Under the pieces are notes generated by a model that was given only the letters and a program-made list of their open reading frames with translations, did no database searches and was not told the DNA's origin. From DASZVN01 sp035547055 (GTDB taxonomy: Bacteria; Pseudomonadota; Alphaproteobacteria; Rhizobiales; Methylopilaceae), in contig DASZVN010000068.1 in NCBI GenBank assembly GCA_035547055.1, positions 1 to 29,407 of the forward strand: 29,407 bases of DNA, in the 5' to 3' direction. Below are positions 1-8,168 of this stretch, in pieces. Position numbers and translations under genes: made by a program. How positions within the stretch are numbered: position 1 is the stretch's first letter; each line of letters opens with the position of its first letter.

Positions 1-1173
1 ACCATCGACGAGTCGAGGACGGGAGAGCTCGATTCGGTCGCGAGCGCGGACCTGAAGCCGGTCGTCGACGCCTGCACGCTCTGCGACATGTGCTTCATGA
101 CGAAGTGCCCCTACGTGCCGCCGCACCCGTTCGACCTCGACTTCCCGCACCTGATGCTGCGCTACCGCGCCGCCGAGACGAAGAAGGGCAAGGTGAGCTT
201 TTCCGAGCGCGAGCTCGCCCGGACCGACCGCAACGGCGAGATCGCGACCAGGCTCGCGCCGCTCGCCAACTGGGGCACCAGCCGCTCCAACCGCCTGACC
301 CGCGGCATGATGGAGAGCTTCGCGGGGCTCGACCGCGACGCCGAGCTGCCGCGCTATGCCCAGGGCACGCTGACGGGCAAGGCGAAGCCCGCCCCGGAGG
401 TCGACCGCACCGCCCCGGCCTTCGGGCGCAAGGCGGTGATCTACGCCACCTGCTTCGACAACTACAACGATCCCGAGGTCGGCCTCGCCGCCCGCGCCGT
501 GCTGGCCAAGAACGGCGTCGAGACGGACATCGTCTATCCCGCGTGCTGCGGCATGCCGAAGCTCGAGCAGGGCGACATCGCCGCCGTCGCGGCGAGCGCG
601 GCGAACGTCGCCGCAGTGATGCGGCCGTGGATCGAGCAGGGCCGCAAGGTCATCGCTCTCGTCCCCTCCTGCGCGCTGATGCTGAAATTCGAGTGGCCCC
701 TGATCCTGCCGGGCAACGACGACGTGAAGCTGCTGTCGGAGGCGACCTTCGACCTCAGCGAGTATGTCGTCGACATCGCCAAGAACGAGGGCCTCGCCCC
801 CGGCCTGACGCCGCTCAGGGGTGGCGTCGCGCTCCACATCTCGTGCCATTCCCGGGCGCAGAACATGGGGCAGAAGGCGGCCGAGATGATGCGCCTCGTG
901 CCCGAGGCCGACGTCAAGGTGATCGAGCGCTGCTCCGGCCACGGCGGCACCTGGGGCTACCGCAAGGCGAATTTCGAGACCGCGCTGAAGGTGGGGCGGC
1001 CGGTGGCGCGCACCGCCGCGGAATCCGGCAAGGCCTGGCTCAGCTCGGAATGCCCGCTGGCCGGGCTGCACATCGCGCAGGGCATGGAGCGCGCCGACGG
1101 CGACGCGGCGAAGCCCGCCCTGGTGCGCCACCCGATCCAGCTTTTCGCGCGGGCCTACGGACTGGAGGCGTGA
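1..1173 (+). CDS. Iron-sulfur CCG-domain protein (heterodisulfide reductase/GlpC-like), 5'-partial
   Basis: The frame is open from base 1, so the gene starts upstream; 390 residues are visible. Near the visible N-terminus is a 4Fe-4S ferredoxin motif, CxxCxxCx4CP (visible residues 25-37). Two cysteine-rich CCG regions follow, with YATCFDNYNDPEVG and PACCGMPK in the first, and HISCHSRAQNMG and ERCSGHGGTWGYRK in the second. This is the architecture of GlpC/LutA/HdrD-type electron-transfer subunits. The DUF3501 gene follows after a two-base gap, so they are surely co-transcribed. From family knowledge, this pair often follows a rubrerythrin gene and may serve peroxide or oxygen defence; rubrerythrin itself would lie outside the window. 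The physiological redox partner cannot be read from the sequence. Confidence 0.85.
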   Translation, partial: TIDESRTGELDSVASADLKPVVDACTLCDMCFMTKCPYVPPHPFDLDFPHLMLRYRAAETKKGKVSFSERELARTDRNGEIATRLAPLANWGTSRSNRLTRGMMESFAGLDRDAELPRYAQGTLTGKAKPAPEVDRTAPAFGRKAVIYATCFDNYNDPEVGLAARAVLAKNGVETDIVYPACCGMPKLEQGDIAAVAASAANVAAVMRPWIEQGRKVIALVPSCALMLKFEWPLILPGNDDVKLLSEATFDLSEYVVDIAKNEGLAPGLTPLRGGVALHISCHSRAQNMGQKAAEMMRLVPEADVKVIERCSGHGGTWGYRKANFETALKVGRPVARTAAESGKAWLSSECPLAGLHIAQGMERADGDAAKPALVRHPIQLFARAYGLEA

Positions 1174-1175
1174 GA

Positions 1176-1766
1176 ATGGCGAACAAGCACGCGCTCACCG
1201 CGGCCGACATCCTGGCGCCGGCCGCCTACGCCGCGATCCGGCGCGAGATGCGGGCCGAGGTCTCGGCCCGCAAGAAGAACCGCCGGGTCGCCGTCGGCCC
1301 GCACGTGACCTTCTATTTCGAGTGCTACGACACCATGCGCCTGCAAGTGCAGGAAATGGTCTATATCGAGAAGGGCGGCGAGGAGCAGGTGCAGGACGAG
1401 CTTCTCGCCTACAACCCCCTGATCCCGAACGGCCACGAGCTGGTCGCGACCTTCATGATCGAGGTCGACGATCCCGAGCGCCGCCACCGCCTGCTCGGCC
1501 GCCTCGGCGGCGTCGAGGAGACCGCGTTCGTCTCGGTCGGCGGTCACAAGATCATGGGCGTGCCCGAGGCCGACCAGGACCGCACCACCGCCGAGGGCAA
1601 GGCCTCCTCGGTGCAGTTCGTCCACTTCCCGTTCACGGCCGAGGCGATCGCGGCCTTTCGCCAGCCCGGCGCCCAGGTCGTGCTCGGGCTGGAGCACCCG
1701 GCCTACAGCCACATGGCGGTGATGCCCGAGCCGGTCCGCGCCGAGCTGGCGGGCGATTTCGACTGA
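1176..1766 (+). CDS. DUF3501 family protein
   Basis: A 196-residue cytosolic protein starting MANKHALTAADILAP. The ATG is preceded by GGAGG seven bases upstream and lies two bases after the stop of the iron-sulfur gene. Family-like features are the early block RKKNRRVAVGPHVTFYFECY, an acidic middle and the ending LEHPAYSHMAVMPEPVRAEL. The length is normal for DUF3501. Its biochemical function is unknown. Its tight coupling to an iron-sulfur CCG protein suggests a shared role in a redox or peroxide-stress module, which is inference from gene order. The same frame runs open well upstream, opposite phase to the iron-sulfur gene, but that part is out-of-frame reading of the previous gene. Confidence 0.8.
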   Translation: MANKHALTAADILAPAAYAAIRREMRAEVSARKKNRRVAVGPHVTFYFECYDTMRLQVQEMVYIEKGGEEQVQDELLAYNPLIPNGHELVATFMIEVDDPERRHRLLGRLGGVEETAFVSVGGHKIMGVPEADQDRTTAEGKASSVQFVHFPFTAEAIAAFRQPGAQVVLGLEHPAYSHMAVMPEPVRAELAGDFD

Positions 1767-1787
1767 GGGGCTGCGGTACCCCGCGCC

Positions 1788-1832
1788 GTGATTGCGAGGA
1801 GCCGGAGGCGACGAAGCTTCGCTCGCAATGAC
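1788..1832. repeat. Family A palindromic repeat, short form
   Basis: Arms ATTGCGAG (1791-1798) and CTCGCAAT (1822-1829) flank a short centre containing GACGAAGCTTCG. It matches the ends of the four longer family A copies but lacks their CAATCCAG/CTGGATTG inner segment. It lies between the convergent DUF3501 and DUF1330 genes, where a stem-loop could also help end transcription. Confidence 0.7.
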
Positions 1833-1845
1833 GGCGGGCGAACCC

Positions 1846-2136
1846 CTATCCCACCCCTTCGACGATGACGAAATCGCCGGTAGCGGCACCGAGGCGGAAG
1901 GACTTGGCGTGCTGGTACTCGGGCGAGTCCCAGCAGGCCTTCGCCTTCTCGAAGCTGTCGAACTCGATGATGACGTTGCGGCCCTGGCCGTGCCCTTCGA
2001 CCACCTCGGCGCGGCCGCCGCGGGCGAGGAAGCGCCCGCCATATTTGGCGAAGGCAGCGCCGTTCGCCTCGGTATAGCGCCGGTAGGCGTCGGGGTCCGT
2101 GACGGTGACGTGCGCGATCCAATAGGCCTTGGCCAT
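1846..2136 (-). CDS. DUF1330 family protein
   Basis: A 96-residue protein, MAKAYWIAHVTVTDPDAY to the end FVIVEGVG. The start is chosen because GAGAGGAG stands just upstream of this ATG and because family members begin at this point; the longer open frame upstream runs through a palindromic repeat. DUF1330 proteins are small ferredoxin-like-fold (dimeric alpha/beta barrel) proteins with the pattern Y...FAKYGGRFLARGG, then V.IEFDSFEKA and a W-x-S-x-E-Y motif, here WDSPEYQ. Their role is not established. It is the last gene of the minus-strand block, separated from pyrF by a family B repeat, so it probably has its own promoter. Confidence 0.85.
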   Translation of the reverse strand: MAKAYWIAHVTVTDPDAYRRYTEANGAAFAKYGGRFLARGGRAEVVEGHGQGRNVIIEFDSFEKAKACWDSPEYQHAKSFRLGAATGDFVIVEGVG

Positions 2137-2175
2137 GGCGGCTCCTCTCACACCTTTGCCGGCAGTCTCGCTTCC

Positions 2176-2270
2176 GTCATCCCGGCCTAGGCGAAGCGGA
2201 GCGCCGGATCGGGGCTTCTGCACGGCGCTTCGGTCCGGACCCGGATCGCGCTGCGCAAGTGCGGGATGAC
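2176..2270. repeat. Family B palindromic repeat
   Basis: Ends GTCATCCCG (2176-2184) and CGGGATGAC (2262-2270) are perfect inverted arms, with imperfect inner pairing. It fills the gap between pyrF and DUF1330. Similar copies occur at 4678, 10597, 23155 and 24307. Confidence 0.75.
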
Positions 2271-2296
2271 AACCGGATGCATCGGGGCGGGACCTG

Positions 2297-3010
2297 TCAG
2301 CCGCCGGCCGCGGCGATCTCATCGACGATGGCGCGTGCCGCCGAGCGCGGATCGGGCGCGCCGGTGATCGGGCGGCCGACGACGAGGAGGTCGGCGCCGG
2401 CGCGGATGGCGTCGGCGGGGGTCGCCGCCCGCTTCTGCTCGGCGCGGTCGCTGCCGGCGGGGCGGATGCCTGGCGTGACGGCGGCGAGGCTGGGCGCCAC
2501 CGCCTTGACCAGGGCCGCTTCGCCGGGCGCGCAGACGACGGCATCGAAGCCGGCCGCCGCGGCGGCGCGGCTCCGAAGGCGGATGAGCTCGTCGATCGGG
2601 CGGTCGTAGCCGGCGGCGGCCAGCTCGGCAGCGTCGAGCGAGGTCAGCACCCCGATCGCGATCAGCTTCAGCGGGCTGGCGCCCCGCGCCGCGGCCGCCG
2701 CGCGCATCGCATGCGGATAGCCGTGCACGGTGAGATAGCGCGCGCCGAGGCCGAGCACGCTCTCGACGCCCTTGGCGACGGTGTTGTCGATGTCGAGCAG
2801 CTTGAGGTCGAGGAAGACCGCCTCCCCTTCCTCCGCCAGCTCGCGGGCCAAGCCGAGGCCGCCGGCGAAGGCGAGCTGGTAGCCGATCTTGAACACGCCG
2901 ACCTCGCCCTTCAGCGCCGCCGCCAGCCGTTCGGCGTCGGCGACGGTCGGCACGTCGAGCGCCGCGATCAGGCGGCCGCGGGCGGAGACAGGGACTGCGA
3001 TCTCTTCCAC
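2297..3010 (-). CDS. pyrF: Orotidine 5'-phosphate decarboxylase
   Basis: Converts OMP to UMP, the last step of de novo pyrimidine synthesis, in the cytosol. Seen: LIAALDVPTVADAERL at the N-terminus, KIGYQLA, the catalytic D-x-K-x-x-D block in VFLDLKLLDIDNTV, LTVHGYP, and the phosphate-binding end GADLLVVGRPITGAPDP. Starting at the GTG (3010) gives 237 residues, usual for the family. An ATG 48 bases further upstream would overlap the Fic gene and add a non-conserved leader, so GTG is preferred, although its ribosome site is weak. It sits directly downstream of the Fic gene, a low-GC insertion that may have separated it from its former neighbour. PyrG, the next enzymes' partner in the pathway, lies far away at 26553-28184. 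Confidence 0.93.
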   Translation of the reverse strand: MEEIAVPVSARGRLIAALDVPTVADAERLAAALKGEVGVFKIGYQLAFAGGLGLARELAEEGEAVFLDLKLLDIDNTVAKGVESVLGLGARYLTVHGYPHAMRAAAAARGASPLKLIAIGVLTSLDAAELAAAGYDRPIDELIRLRSRAAAAAGFDAVVCAPGEAALVKAVAPSLAAVTPGIRPAGSDRAEQKRAATPADAIRAGADLLVVGRPITGAPDPRSAARAIVDEIAAAGG

Positions 3011-3023
3011 TCCCGATAGGACG

Positions 3024-3644
3024 CTAGACGGAGGAGCCGCCCTGGTAGGGCATCTCATCGTCCTGAAGCTGGGCTTCCACCAGCGCCGCGAGATAATCTT
3101 CCATCTCAGTGAAGTCGAGATGGCCCTCCCAAGCTCGGTCGGCAGCCCTCAATGCCTGCTCGTAGCCCTCACGGCTTTCGCGGATACGCTCGGGAAGATT
3201 CTTCCGGCCAGGAAGCAGCGCACCAGATCTAACACACAGAAGATAATAGCAAGTCGCCCGCACGGTTCGGCCGTTGCCTTCGATGAACGGGTGTATCCAG
3301 TTGAGACGCCACAGCCCGTAGGGGACCAATTCAGCCGGTGACCAGATATACCAGTTCTCTTGCACCGTCGAAATAAAGCGATCCATCCAATCGCCCACTT
3401 CCTTGAAGTGAGGCGGCTTGTGATCACCCACATAAATTGGTTCTTCACGGAAACGGCCACCAAACTGGGAGATATTAGCGACAGCCACGTGGTTCAACGC
3501 CCATAGCATATATTTATCAAAGGCGACCGCACCCTTCCGCAACCCGATCTCGATGCAATTCAACAGCAGTTGATATTGGCGCACGAGGTTCTGCGCTTGA
3601 ATACGACCGAAAAGATCCGGATCCTCCTGTTCAAGAACAAACAT
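3024..3644 (-). CDS. Fic domain protein (probable AMP-transferase toxin)
   Basis: A 206-residue protein with an exact Fic core HPFIEGNGRTVR (residues 118-129): the catalytic His, the acidic residue, the phosphate-binding GNGR and the second Arg are all present. A beta-flap-like segment, FREEPIYVGDHKPPHF, lies at residues 65-80. Fic enzymes usually transfer AMP to a target hydroxyl. No (S/T)xxxE(G/N) inhibitory motif is visible in the N- or C-terminal part, so a separate antitoxin would be needed; the small gene 35 bases upstream is the candidate. Base use is clearly AT-richer than neighbours (28 G+C in 3421-3480), a sign of transfer. The ATG at 3644 has only a poor ribosome site, and the frame stays open upstream, so the start is uncertain. 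Confidence 0.88.
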   Translation of the reverse strand: MFVLEQEDPDLFGRIQAQNLVRQYQLLLNCIEIGLRKGAVAFDKYMLWALNHVAVANISQFGGRFREEPIYVGDHKPPHFKEVGDWMDRFISTVQENWYIWSPAELVPYGLWRLNWIHPFIEGNGRTVRATCYYLLCVRSGALLPGRKNLPERIRESREGYEQALRAADRAWEGHLDFTEMEDYLAALVEAQLQDDEMPYQGGSSV

Positions 3645-3679
3645 CCCCCAGGCGCCCCGCGACCGTGGCTGACACGTTG

Positions 3680-3889
3680 CTACGGTCGCGTAATGCGTAT
3701 CCGCTTCACCGCATCCGCCGCCGACTCCTTAGTAATCCGCGAACCCTTAGGCGCGTTTCCGTAAACGAAACTGGCCATTTGCTCCCGAAGCTCTTCGTCG
3801 GTGACGGGAACAGCCTTCGCGCGCTCCAGAAGCCGCTCCAGCTCGGGACGTCTGGGAGCCCGTCTCAGCGCCGATTTACGTTCCGCCAC
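3680..3889 (-). CDS. Small protein upstream of Fic, candidate antitoxin
   Basis: A 69-residue protein starting at GTG with a strong GGAGG seven bases upstream. It is rich in Arg, Lys and Glu; the middle reads VTDEELREQMASFVYGNAPK, followed by ITKESA. Its gene ends 35 bases before fic, on the same strand, and shares the lower GC of the fic gene's surroundings. Position and size fit a class I Fic antitoxin, but the canonical (S/T)xxxE(G/N) motif is not found; the nearest string, SRITKES, has the wrong spacing. The C-terminal SFVYGN...ITKE pattern looks conserved-family-like but I cannot name the family. Function is inferred from gene order only. Confidence 0.7.
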   Translation of the reverse strand: MAERKSALRRAPRRPELERLLERAKAVPVTDEELREQMASFVYGNAPKGSRITKESAADAVKRIRITRP

Positions 3890-3993
3890 GATCCGCCTCC
3901 GACAGCTTCAGGCAGCGCGGCTCCAGCGCCGCCCTGCCAACATCAGGCATCAGCATACCCGAATCGCCCCGCGGGTGCACGGGCACTGCCCGG

Positions 3994-4662
3994 TCAGGCA
4001 CCGCGCGTCAGCCGCTTGTGGAGATGAACCATGAAGGCGGTGGCGACGAGCGGCGTCGCAAGATTCAGGATCGGGATCAGCAGGAAGGCCGAGATCAGGA
4101 GGCCGCCGGCGAAGATCGGCCCGGCGAAATGGCGGCGCAGCAGGCGGACCTCCGCGGGCGAGCGGAAGCGCAGCGCCGCGAGCTCGAAATATTGCCGGCC
4201 GAGAAGGTAGCCGTTGACCAGCCACCACACGACGACGTTCACGCCGGGCAGGATCAGGAGCACCAGCGCGAGCAGGTTCACCGCCAGCACCAGCAGCGCG
4301 AAGCGGATCGAGAGCGCGAGCGAGGCGCCGAAGGTCATCGGCCGTCCCTCGGGATCGGCCGGATAGCGGGTGCGCTCGGTGGTGGCGGCGATCTCGTCGA
4401 CGAAGAAGCCCGCGACCAGCGCCACCATCAGCGGCACCAGGAAGCCGATCGCCGCGATGATGGCGATGCCGGCGACGACCCAGGCGGCGACGTCGAGGAT
4501 GCGGAACGGCAGCGCGATCAGGCTCGCCGCCACGGCCTCGACGATCACGCCGAGCACCACCAGCACCAGGAGCGACAGGCCGACCGTCTTCAGCAGCACC
4601 GCCCGGAACGGCGGCGACAATGCATCCTCGAGCGCCAGCAGCGCAGCCTGGATCACGCCCAT
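3994..4662 (-). CDS. EI24 / CysZ-like multispanning inner-membrane protein
   Basis: A 222-residue protein, MGVIQAALLALEDALSPPF onward. It has a first strongly hydrophobic segment at about 25-50 (LLVLVVLGVIVEAVAASLI), a paired segment around 58-85, another at about 118-145 and a last one near 185-205. The family signature region is NLLALVLLILPGVNVVVWWL followed by NGYLLGRQYFELAALR. This matches PF07264 (etoposide-induced 2.4 / CysZ sulfate-transport family). CysZ members carry sulfate, but alphaproteobacterial EI24 proteins are not well characterised, and no cys genes are nearby. The start is at the ATG where the family sequence begins; the open frame beyond it passes through a family B repeat and antisense to the next gene, and is not coding. 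Confidence 0.85.
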   Translation of the reverse strand: MGVIQAALLALEDALSPPFRAVLLKTVGLSLLVLVVLGVIVEAVAASLIALPFRILDVAAWVVAGIAIIAAIGFLVPLMVALVAGFFVDEIAATTERTRYPADPEGRPMTFGASLALSIRFALLVLAVNLLALVLLILPGVNVVVWWLVNGYLLGRQYFELAALRFRSPAEVRLLRRHFAGPIFAGGLLISAFLLIPILNLATPLVATAFMVHLHKRLTRGA

Positions 4663-4677
4663 CGCGCACCGATCCCT

Positions 4678-4775
4678 GTCATCCCGGCCAAAGCGAAGCG
4701 AAGAGCCGGATCCGGGGCCCGGCGCACCGACCGCGCCCGGATCCCGGATCGCAGCGTCGCCGCTTCCGGGATGAC
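4678..4775. repeat. Family B palindromic repeat
   Basis: GTCATCCCGG (4678-4687) at one end pairs with TTCCGGGATGAC (ending 4775) at the other; the inner part contains GGATCCGGGG and GGATCCCGGATCGC. It occupies the space between the EI24-like and NlpC/P60-like genes. Confidence 0.78.
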
Positions 4776-4805
4776 GGACAAGAGGTTGCCTTCCCGAGCA
4801 TCGCC

Positions 4806-5633
4806 CTACCCCGCCGTCCCGGGCGCCGGCGGCGGCAGGCCGCCGATCGGCGCCGGCTCGCCCCATTCGAGCAGGCGATAGTCGAAGCCGCCCTCGATGG
4901 TCGGCTTGACGATCGCGAAATAGGGCGAGAGGTCGAAGTCGCGCGGCGTGTAGAGCGAATAGTGCCGGATGTGGAGGATTTCGTGCTCCTGGGTCCATCC
5001 GGACGCCGCCCGCTCCGCAGGCGGCACCTCGGCCCGCACCCACGTGATCTCGGGCAGCACCGGGTAGCGCAGGGCGGCGAAGGCCTCGGCGATCAGGGTC
5101 GAGCAGATCGCCCGGGTGGGATCGCCGGAGCCGAGCGCGATCATCCGGCGGCGGAACATCACCGGCACCGGCGGCGTCGGGACGAGATAGCGCGCGAGGT
5201 CGATGACGTTGCGCATGTCGTATTGCGTGCCGAGATGGTCGATCATGAAGCGCGCCACCCGGCGCCGCTCCTCGAGGCCGAGGCCGACCGGGCGGCAGAT
5301 GCGGGTATGCGCCGCGGCGTATTCCGAGAGCGGCGAGGCGACGCAGCCCTTGGCGACGTCGACCTCGATCAGCACCTTGGGCTCGCCGTCGGCGGTGGTG
5401 GCGCCGGTCATGTCGCCGACATAGACCGCCGAATGGCTCCAGGTCGACTGGGTCAGGTACTTGATCGCGGTGGCGACGCGGGTGTTGCCCTCGACCAGGA
5501 GCACGTCGCCGATCTCGAGCGTGTCGCGCAGGCGCGCGAACGGCACCGTCGTCGTCGGCTTGTAGCCTGGGATTTCGGCCGTGATGTACTTGACGATGGC
5601 GCGGCCGAATGCGGCGAGAAGGCGGTCGAACAT
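4806..5633 (-). CDS. YiiX-like permuted NlpC/P60 (papain-like) protein
   Basis: A 275-residue protein with the circularly permuted papain-like layout: the LEIGDVLLVEGN strand, then a catalytic-type His in STWSHSAVYVGD (H67), an acidic residue in VLIEVDVAKG (E90), and the candidate Cys nucleophile in RAICSTLIAEAF (C177). A YDMRN segment follows HLGTQ at about 138, as in YiiX/YebB-type proteins. No clear signal peptide is visible. Members are often annotated as lipo-like or C92-type proteins; they may be amidases, peptidases or acyltransferases on lipids or peptides, and the substrate is unknown. It is followed downstream by the EI24-like membrane protein, with a repeat between them, and lies 87 bases downstream of pheT. 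Confidence 0.8.
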   Translation of the reverse strand: MFDRLLAAFGRAIVKYITAEIPGYKPTTTVPFARLRDTLEIGDVLLVEGNTRVATAIKYLTQSTWSHSAVYVGDMTGATTADGEPKVLIEVDVAKGCVASPLSEYAAAHTRICRPVGLGLEERRRVARFMIDHLGTQYDMRNVIDLARYLVPTPPVPVMFRRRMIALGSGDPTRAICSTLIAEAFAALRYPVLPEITWVRAEVPPAERAASGWTQEHEILHIRHYSLYTPRDFDLSPYFAIVKPTIEGGFDYRLLEWGEPAPIGGLPPPAPGTAG

Positions 5634-5720
5634 TCACGGACCCAGCCGGCGCCCGCTGGCGGGGACGCCGGTTCCGCGCCGGAAGCTACACAAGCCGCGG
5701 CGGCCTGCCCATCGCCAAGA

Positions 5721-8138
5721 TCAGGCCCGCAGCACCGCGCCGGTGGCCTTGCCGACCTGCGCCACGATCCTGTCGGCGACGGCCTCGATCTCGGCGTCGG
5801 TCAGGGTGCGCTCGCGCGGCTGGAGGGTGACGGCGACGGCGACCGATTTCTGTCCGGCCGGGACGCCCTGCCCCTCGTAGACGTCGAACACGTCGGCGGT
5901 GGCGATCAGCTTGCGATCGGTCGCCTGCACCGCGCGCAGGATGTCGGCCGCCTTGACCGCGCGATCGACCACGAAGGCGAAGTCGCGGCTGAGCGGCTGG
6001 AGGTCGAGCCGCTCCAGCGGCGGCTTCGCCCGCGTCGCCTTGGCCTTGGGCTCCGGCAGGGCGTCGAGGACGATCTCGCAGGCGGCGAGCGGGCCGGCGG
6101 CATCGAGGGCGCGGAGCACGCGGGGGTGCAGTTCGCCGAAATGGCCGAGCACGGTCTGCGGGCCGAGCTGGAGCGTGCCGGAGCGGCCGGGATGGAACCA
6201 GCCCGGCGCGGTGGCGGCAACCTGGACCCGGTCGACCGGCACGCCGAGCGCCGCGAGCAGCGCCATCGCATCGGCCTTGGCGTCGAACGCATCGACCGGC
6301 GCGGCCGGCGACGACCAGTGGCGGCCGGCGCCCTGCGGCCGCGCGCTGCCGCGGCGGAGCGCCGTCGCGGCCGTCTTCTGGCCGTCGGGTGCGTCGGTCT
6401 GGAAGACCTGGCCGACCTCGAACAGCGCGGTGTCGGGAAAGCCGCGGTCGGCGTTCTTCTGCGCTGCGGCGAGAAGGCCCGGCAGCAGACTCGGGCGCAT
6501 GTCGGAGAGCTCGGCGGCGATCGGATTGGCGAGCGCGAGCGAAGGCTTGCCGCCGCCGAACGCCATCGCCTGCGCCTCCGAGACGAACGACCAGGTGACC
6601 GCCTCGACCAGCCCGCGGGCGGCGAGCGCACGGCGCGCGGTGCGGGTGCGGCGCTGCATCGCCGTCAGCACCGGCCGGGCGACGCCCTCGGCGCGGGGCA
6701 GCGCCGTCGCAGCCACGCGGTCGAGCCCGACGATCCGCACCACCTCCTCGACGAGGTCGGCCTTGCCCTCGACGTCCGGCCGCCAGCTCGGCGGGGTCAC
6801 GTTCACGGTCTCGCCGGTGCCCTCCACGGCGAAGCCGAGCCGCCCCAGCACCGCCCGGATCTCCGCGGCCGGAAGGTCGAGTCCCGAGAGGCGCCGCACC
6901 TCGGCGAGCGGGAAGGCGATGGCCGGCCGCGCGCCGGGGATCGCGCCCGCGAGCACGATCTCAGCCGCCGCGCCGCCGCAGAAATCGAGCACCAGCCGGG
7001 TCGCGAGCTCCAGGCCCGGCACGGTGAAGGCCGGGTCGAGTCCGCGCTCGAAGCGATAGCGCGCATCCGAGTTGAGCCCGAGCCGGCGCCCGGTCTGGGC
7101 GATGTTGAGCGGATCCCACAGCGCGGATTCGATCAGGACGTCGGTCGTGGCCTCGGTGCAGCCGGAATGCTCGCCGCCCATGACGCCGGCGATCGACTCG
7201 ACGCCCTTCTCGTCGGCGATGACCACCATCGCGGCGTCGAGCGGGTAGGTGCGGCCGTCGAGCGCCAGCACCTCCTCACCGTCGCGGGCGGGGCGCACCA
7301 CGAGGTCGCCCTTCACCTTGGCGGCATCGAACACGTGGAGCGGCCGGCCGCGGTCGTAGGTCAGGAAATTGGTGATGTCGACGAGCGCGTTGATCGGGCG
7401 GAGGCCGATCGCGCGGAGGCGCCGCTGCAGCCAGTCCGGCGACGGGCCGTTTCTGACCCCGCGCACCAGGCGCAGCGCGAAGGCCGGGCAGAGATGCCGG
7501 TCCGCGGCGCCGAAACCGAGCCGCACCCCGGTCGGCGCGGGAAAGGCGCCCGCGACCGCCGCCACCGTCCCGTCGCGCAGCGTGCCGAGGCCGGCCGCGG
7601 CGAGGTCACGGGCGATGCCGTAGACGCCGAGGCAGTCCGGCCGGTTGGGCGTCACCGCGACGTCGAACACCGGGTCGTCGAGGCCAAGCAGCGGCGCGAA
7701 CGGCGCGCCGACCGGCGCATCCGCCGGCATCTCGATGATGCCCTCGTGCGCGTTCGATAGGCCCATCTCGCGCTCGGAAACGAGCATCCCGTTCGACTCG
7801 ACGTCGCGGATCTTGGAGCGCTTCAGCACGATCCCGGTGCCGGGGATGGTCGTCCCGGCCGGCGCGAACACCGCCTTCATGCCGGTGCGGGCATTGGGCG
7901 CGCCGCATACCACCTGGACCTCGCCCGCCGCGGTTTCGACCCGGCAGACGCGCAGCCGGTCCGCGTTCGGGTGCGGCTTCGCCTCGATCACCCGCGCCAC
8001 CGTGAACGGCGCGAGCGTCGCCGCGTGGTCCTCGATGCCTTCGACCTCGAGCCCGATCCGCGTCAGCGTCGCCGCGATGTCGGCGACCGACGCGGTCGTG
8101 TCGAGGTGATCCTTGAGCCAGGAGAGCGTGAATTTCAT
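5721..8138 (-). CDS. pheT: Phenylalanyl-tRNA synthetase beta subunit
   Basis: An 805-residue protein starting MKFTLSWLKDHLDTTAS, full length for bacterial PheT. Domains in order: N-terminal B1, tRNA-binding OB-fold (about 40-150, with VVCGAPNARTGMK), B3/B4 editing region (about 210-390, with PINALVDITNFLTYDRGRP), B5 (about 400-475), the catalytic-like core, and a C-terminal FDX-ACB anticodon-binding domain (about 710-804, ending TGAVLRA). With PheS it forms the (alpha-beta)2 enzyme that charges tRNA-Phe. It is unusual here in being separated from pheS by three foreign-looking genes. The long open frame on the opposite strand across this gene is a high-GC artefact. Confidence 0.97.
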   Translation of the reverse strand: MKFTLSWLKDHLDTTASVADIAATLTRIGLEVEGIEDHAATLAPFTVARVIEAKPHPNADRLRVCRVETAAGEVQVVCGAPNARTGMKAVFAPAGTTIPGTGIVLKRSKIRDVESNGMLVSEREMGLSNAHEGIIEMPADAPVGAPFAPLLGLDDPVFDVAVTPNRPDCLGVYGIARDLAAAGLGTLRDGTVAAVAGAFPAPTGVRLGFGAADRHLCPAFALRLVRGVRNGPSPDWLQRRLRAIGLRPINALVDITNFLTYDRGRPLHVFDAAKVKGDLVVRPARDGEEVLALDGRTYPLDAAMVVIADEKGVESIAGVMGGEHSGCTEATTDVLIESALWDPLNIAQTGRRLGLNSDARYRFERGLDPAFTVPGLELATRLVLDFCGGAAAEIVLAGAIPGARPAIAFPLAEVRRLSGLDLPAAEIRAVLGRLGFAVEGTGETVNVTPPSWRPDVEGKADLVEEVVRIVGLDRVAATALPRAEGVARPVLTAMQRRTRTARRALAARGLVEAVTWSFVSEAQAMAFGGGKPSLALANPIAAELSDMRPSLLPGLLAAAQKNADRGFPDTALFEVGQVFQTDAPDGQKTAATALRRGSARPQGAGRHWSSPAAPVDAFDAKADAMALLAALGVPVDRVQVAATAPGWFHPGRSGTLQLGPQTVLGHFGELHPRVLRALDAAGPLAACEIVLDALPEPKAKATRAKPPLERLDLQPLSRDFAFVVDRAVKAADILRAVQATDRKLIATADVFDVYEGQGVPAGQKSVAVAVTLQPRERTLTDAEIEAVADRIVAQVGKATGAVLRA

Positions 8139-8168
8139 CGGAGGTAGGATCCGGAGCCGCGAAGCGGG

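Noticed and set aside
3680..3889. Small protein before Fic as a VbhA-type antitoxin
   Set aside because: The inhibitory (S/T)xxxE(G/N) motif is not there and the sequence does not resemble the VbhA helix; it is kept as an unnamed candidate antitoxin.
4620..7760. Very long open frame on the plus strand opposite pheT and the NlpC/P60-like gene
   Set aside because: It is antisense to well-recognised proteins. Its residues are Arg/Ala/Gly/Asp/His rich and show no domain, as expected for reverse reading of high-GC codons.
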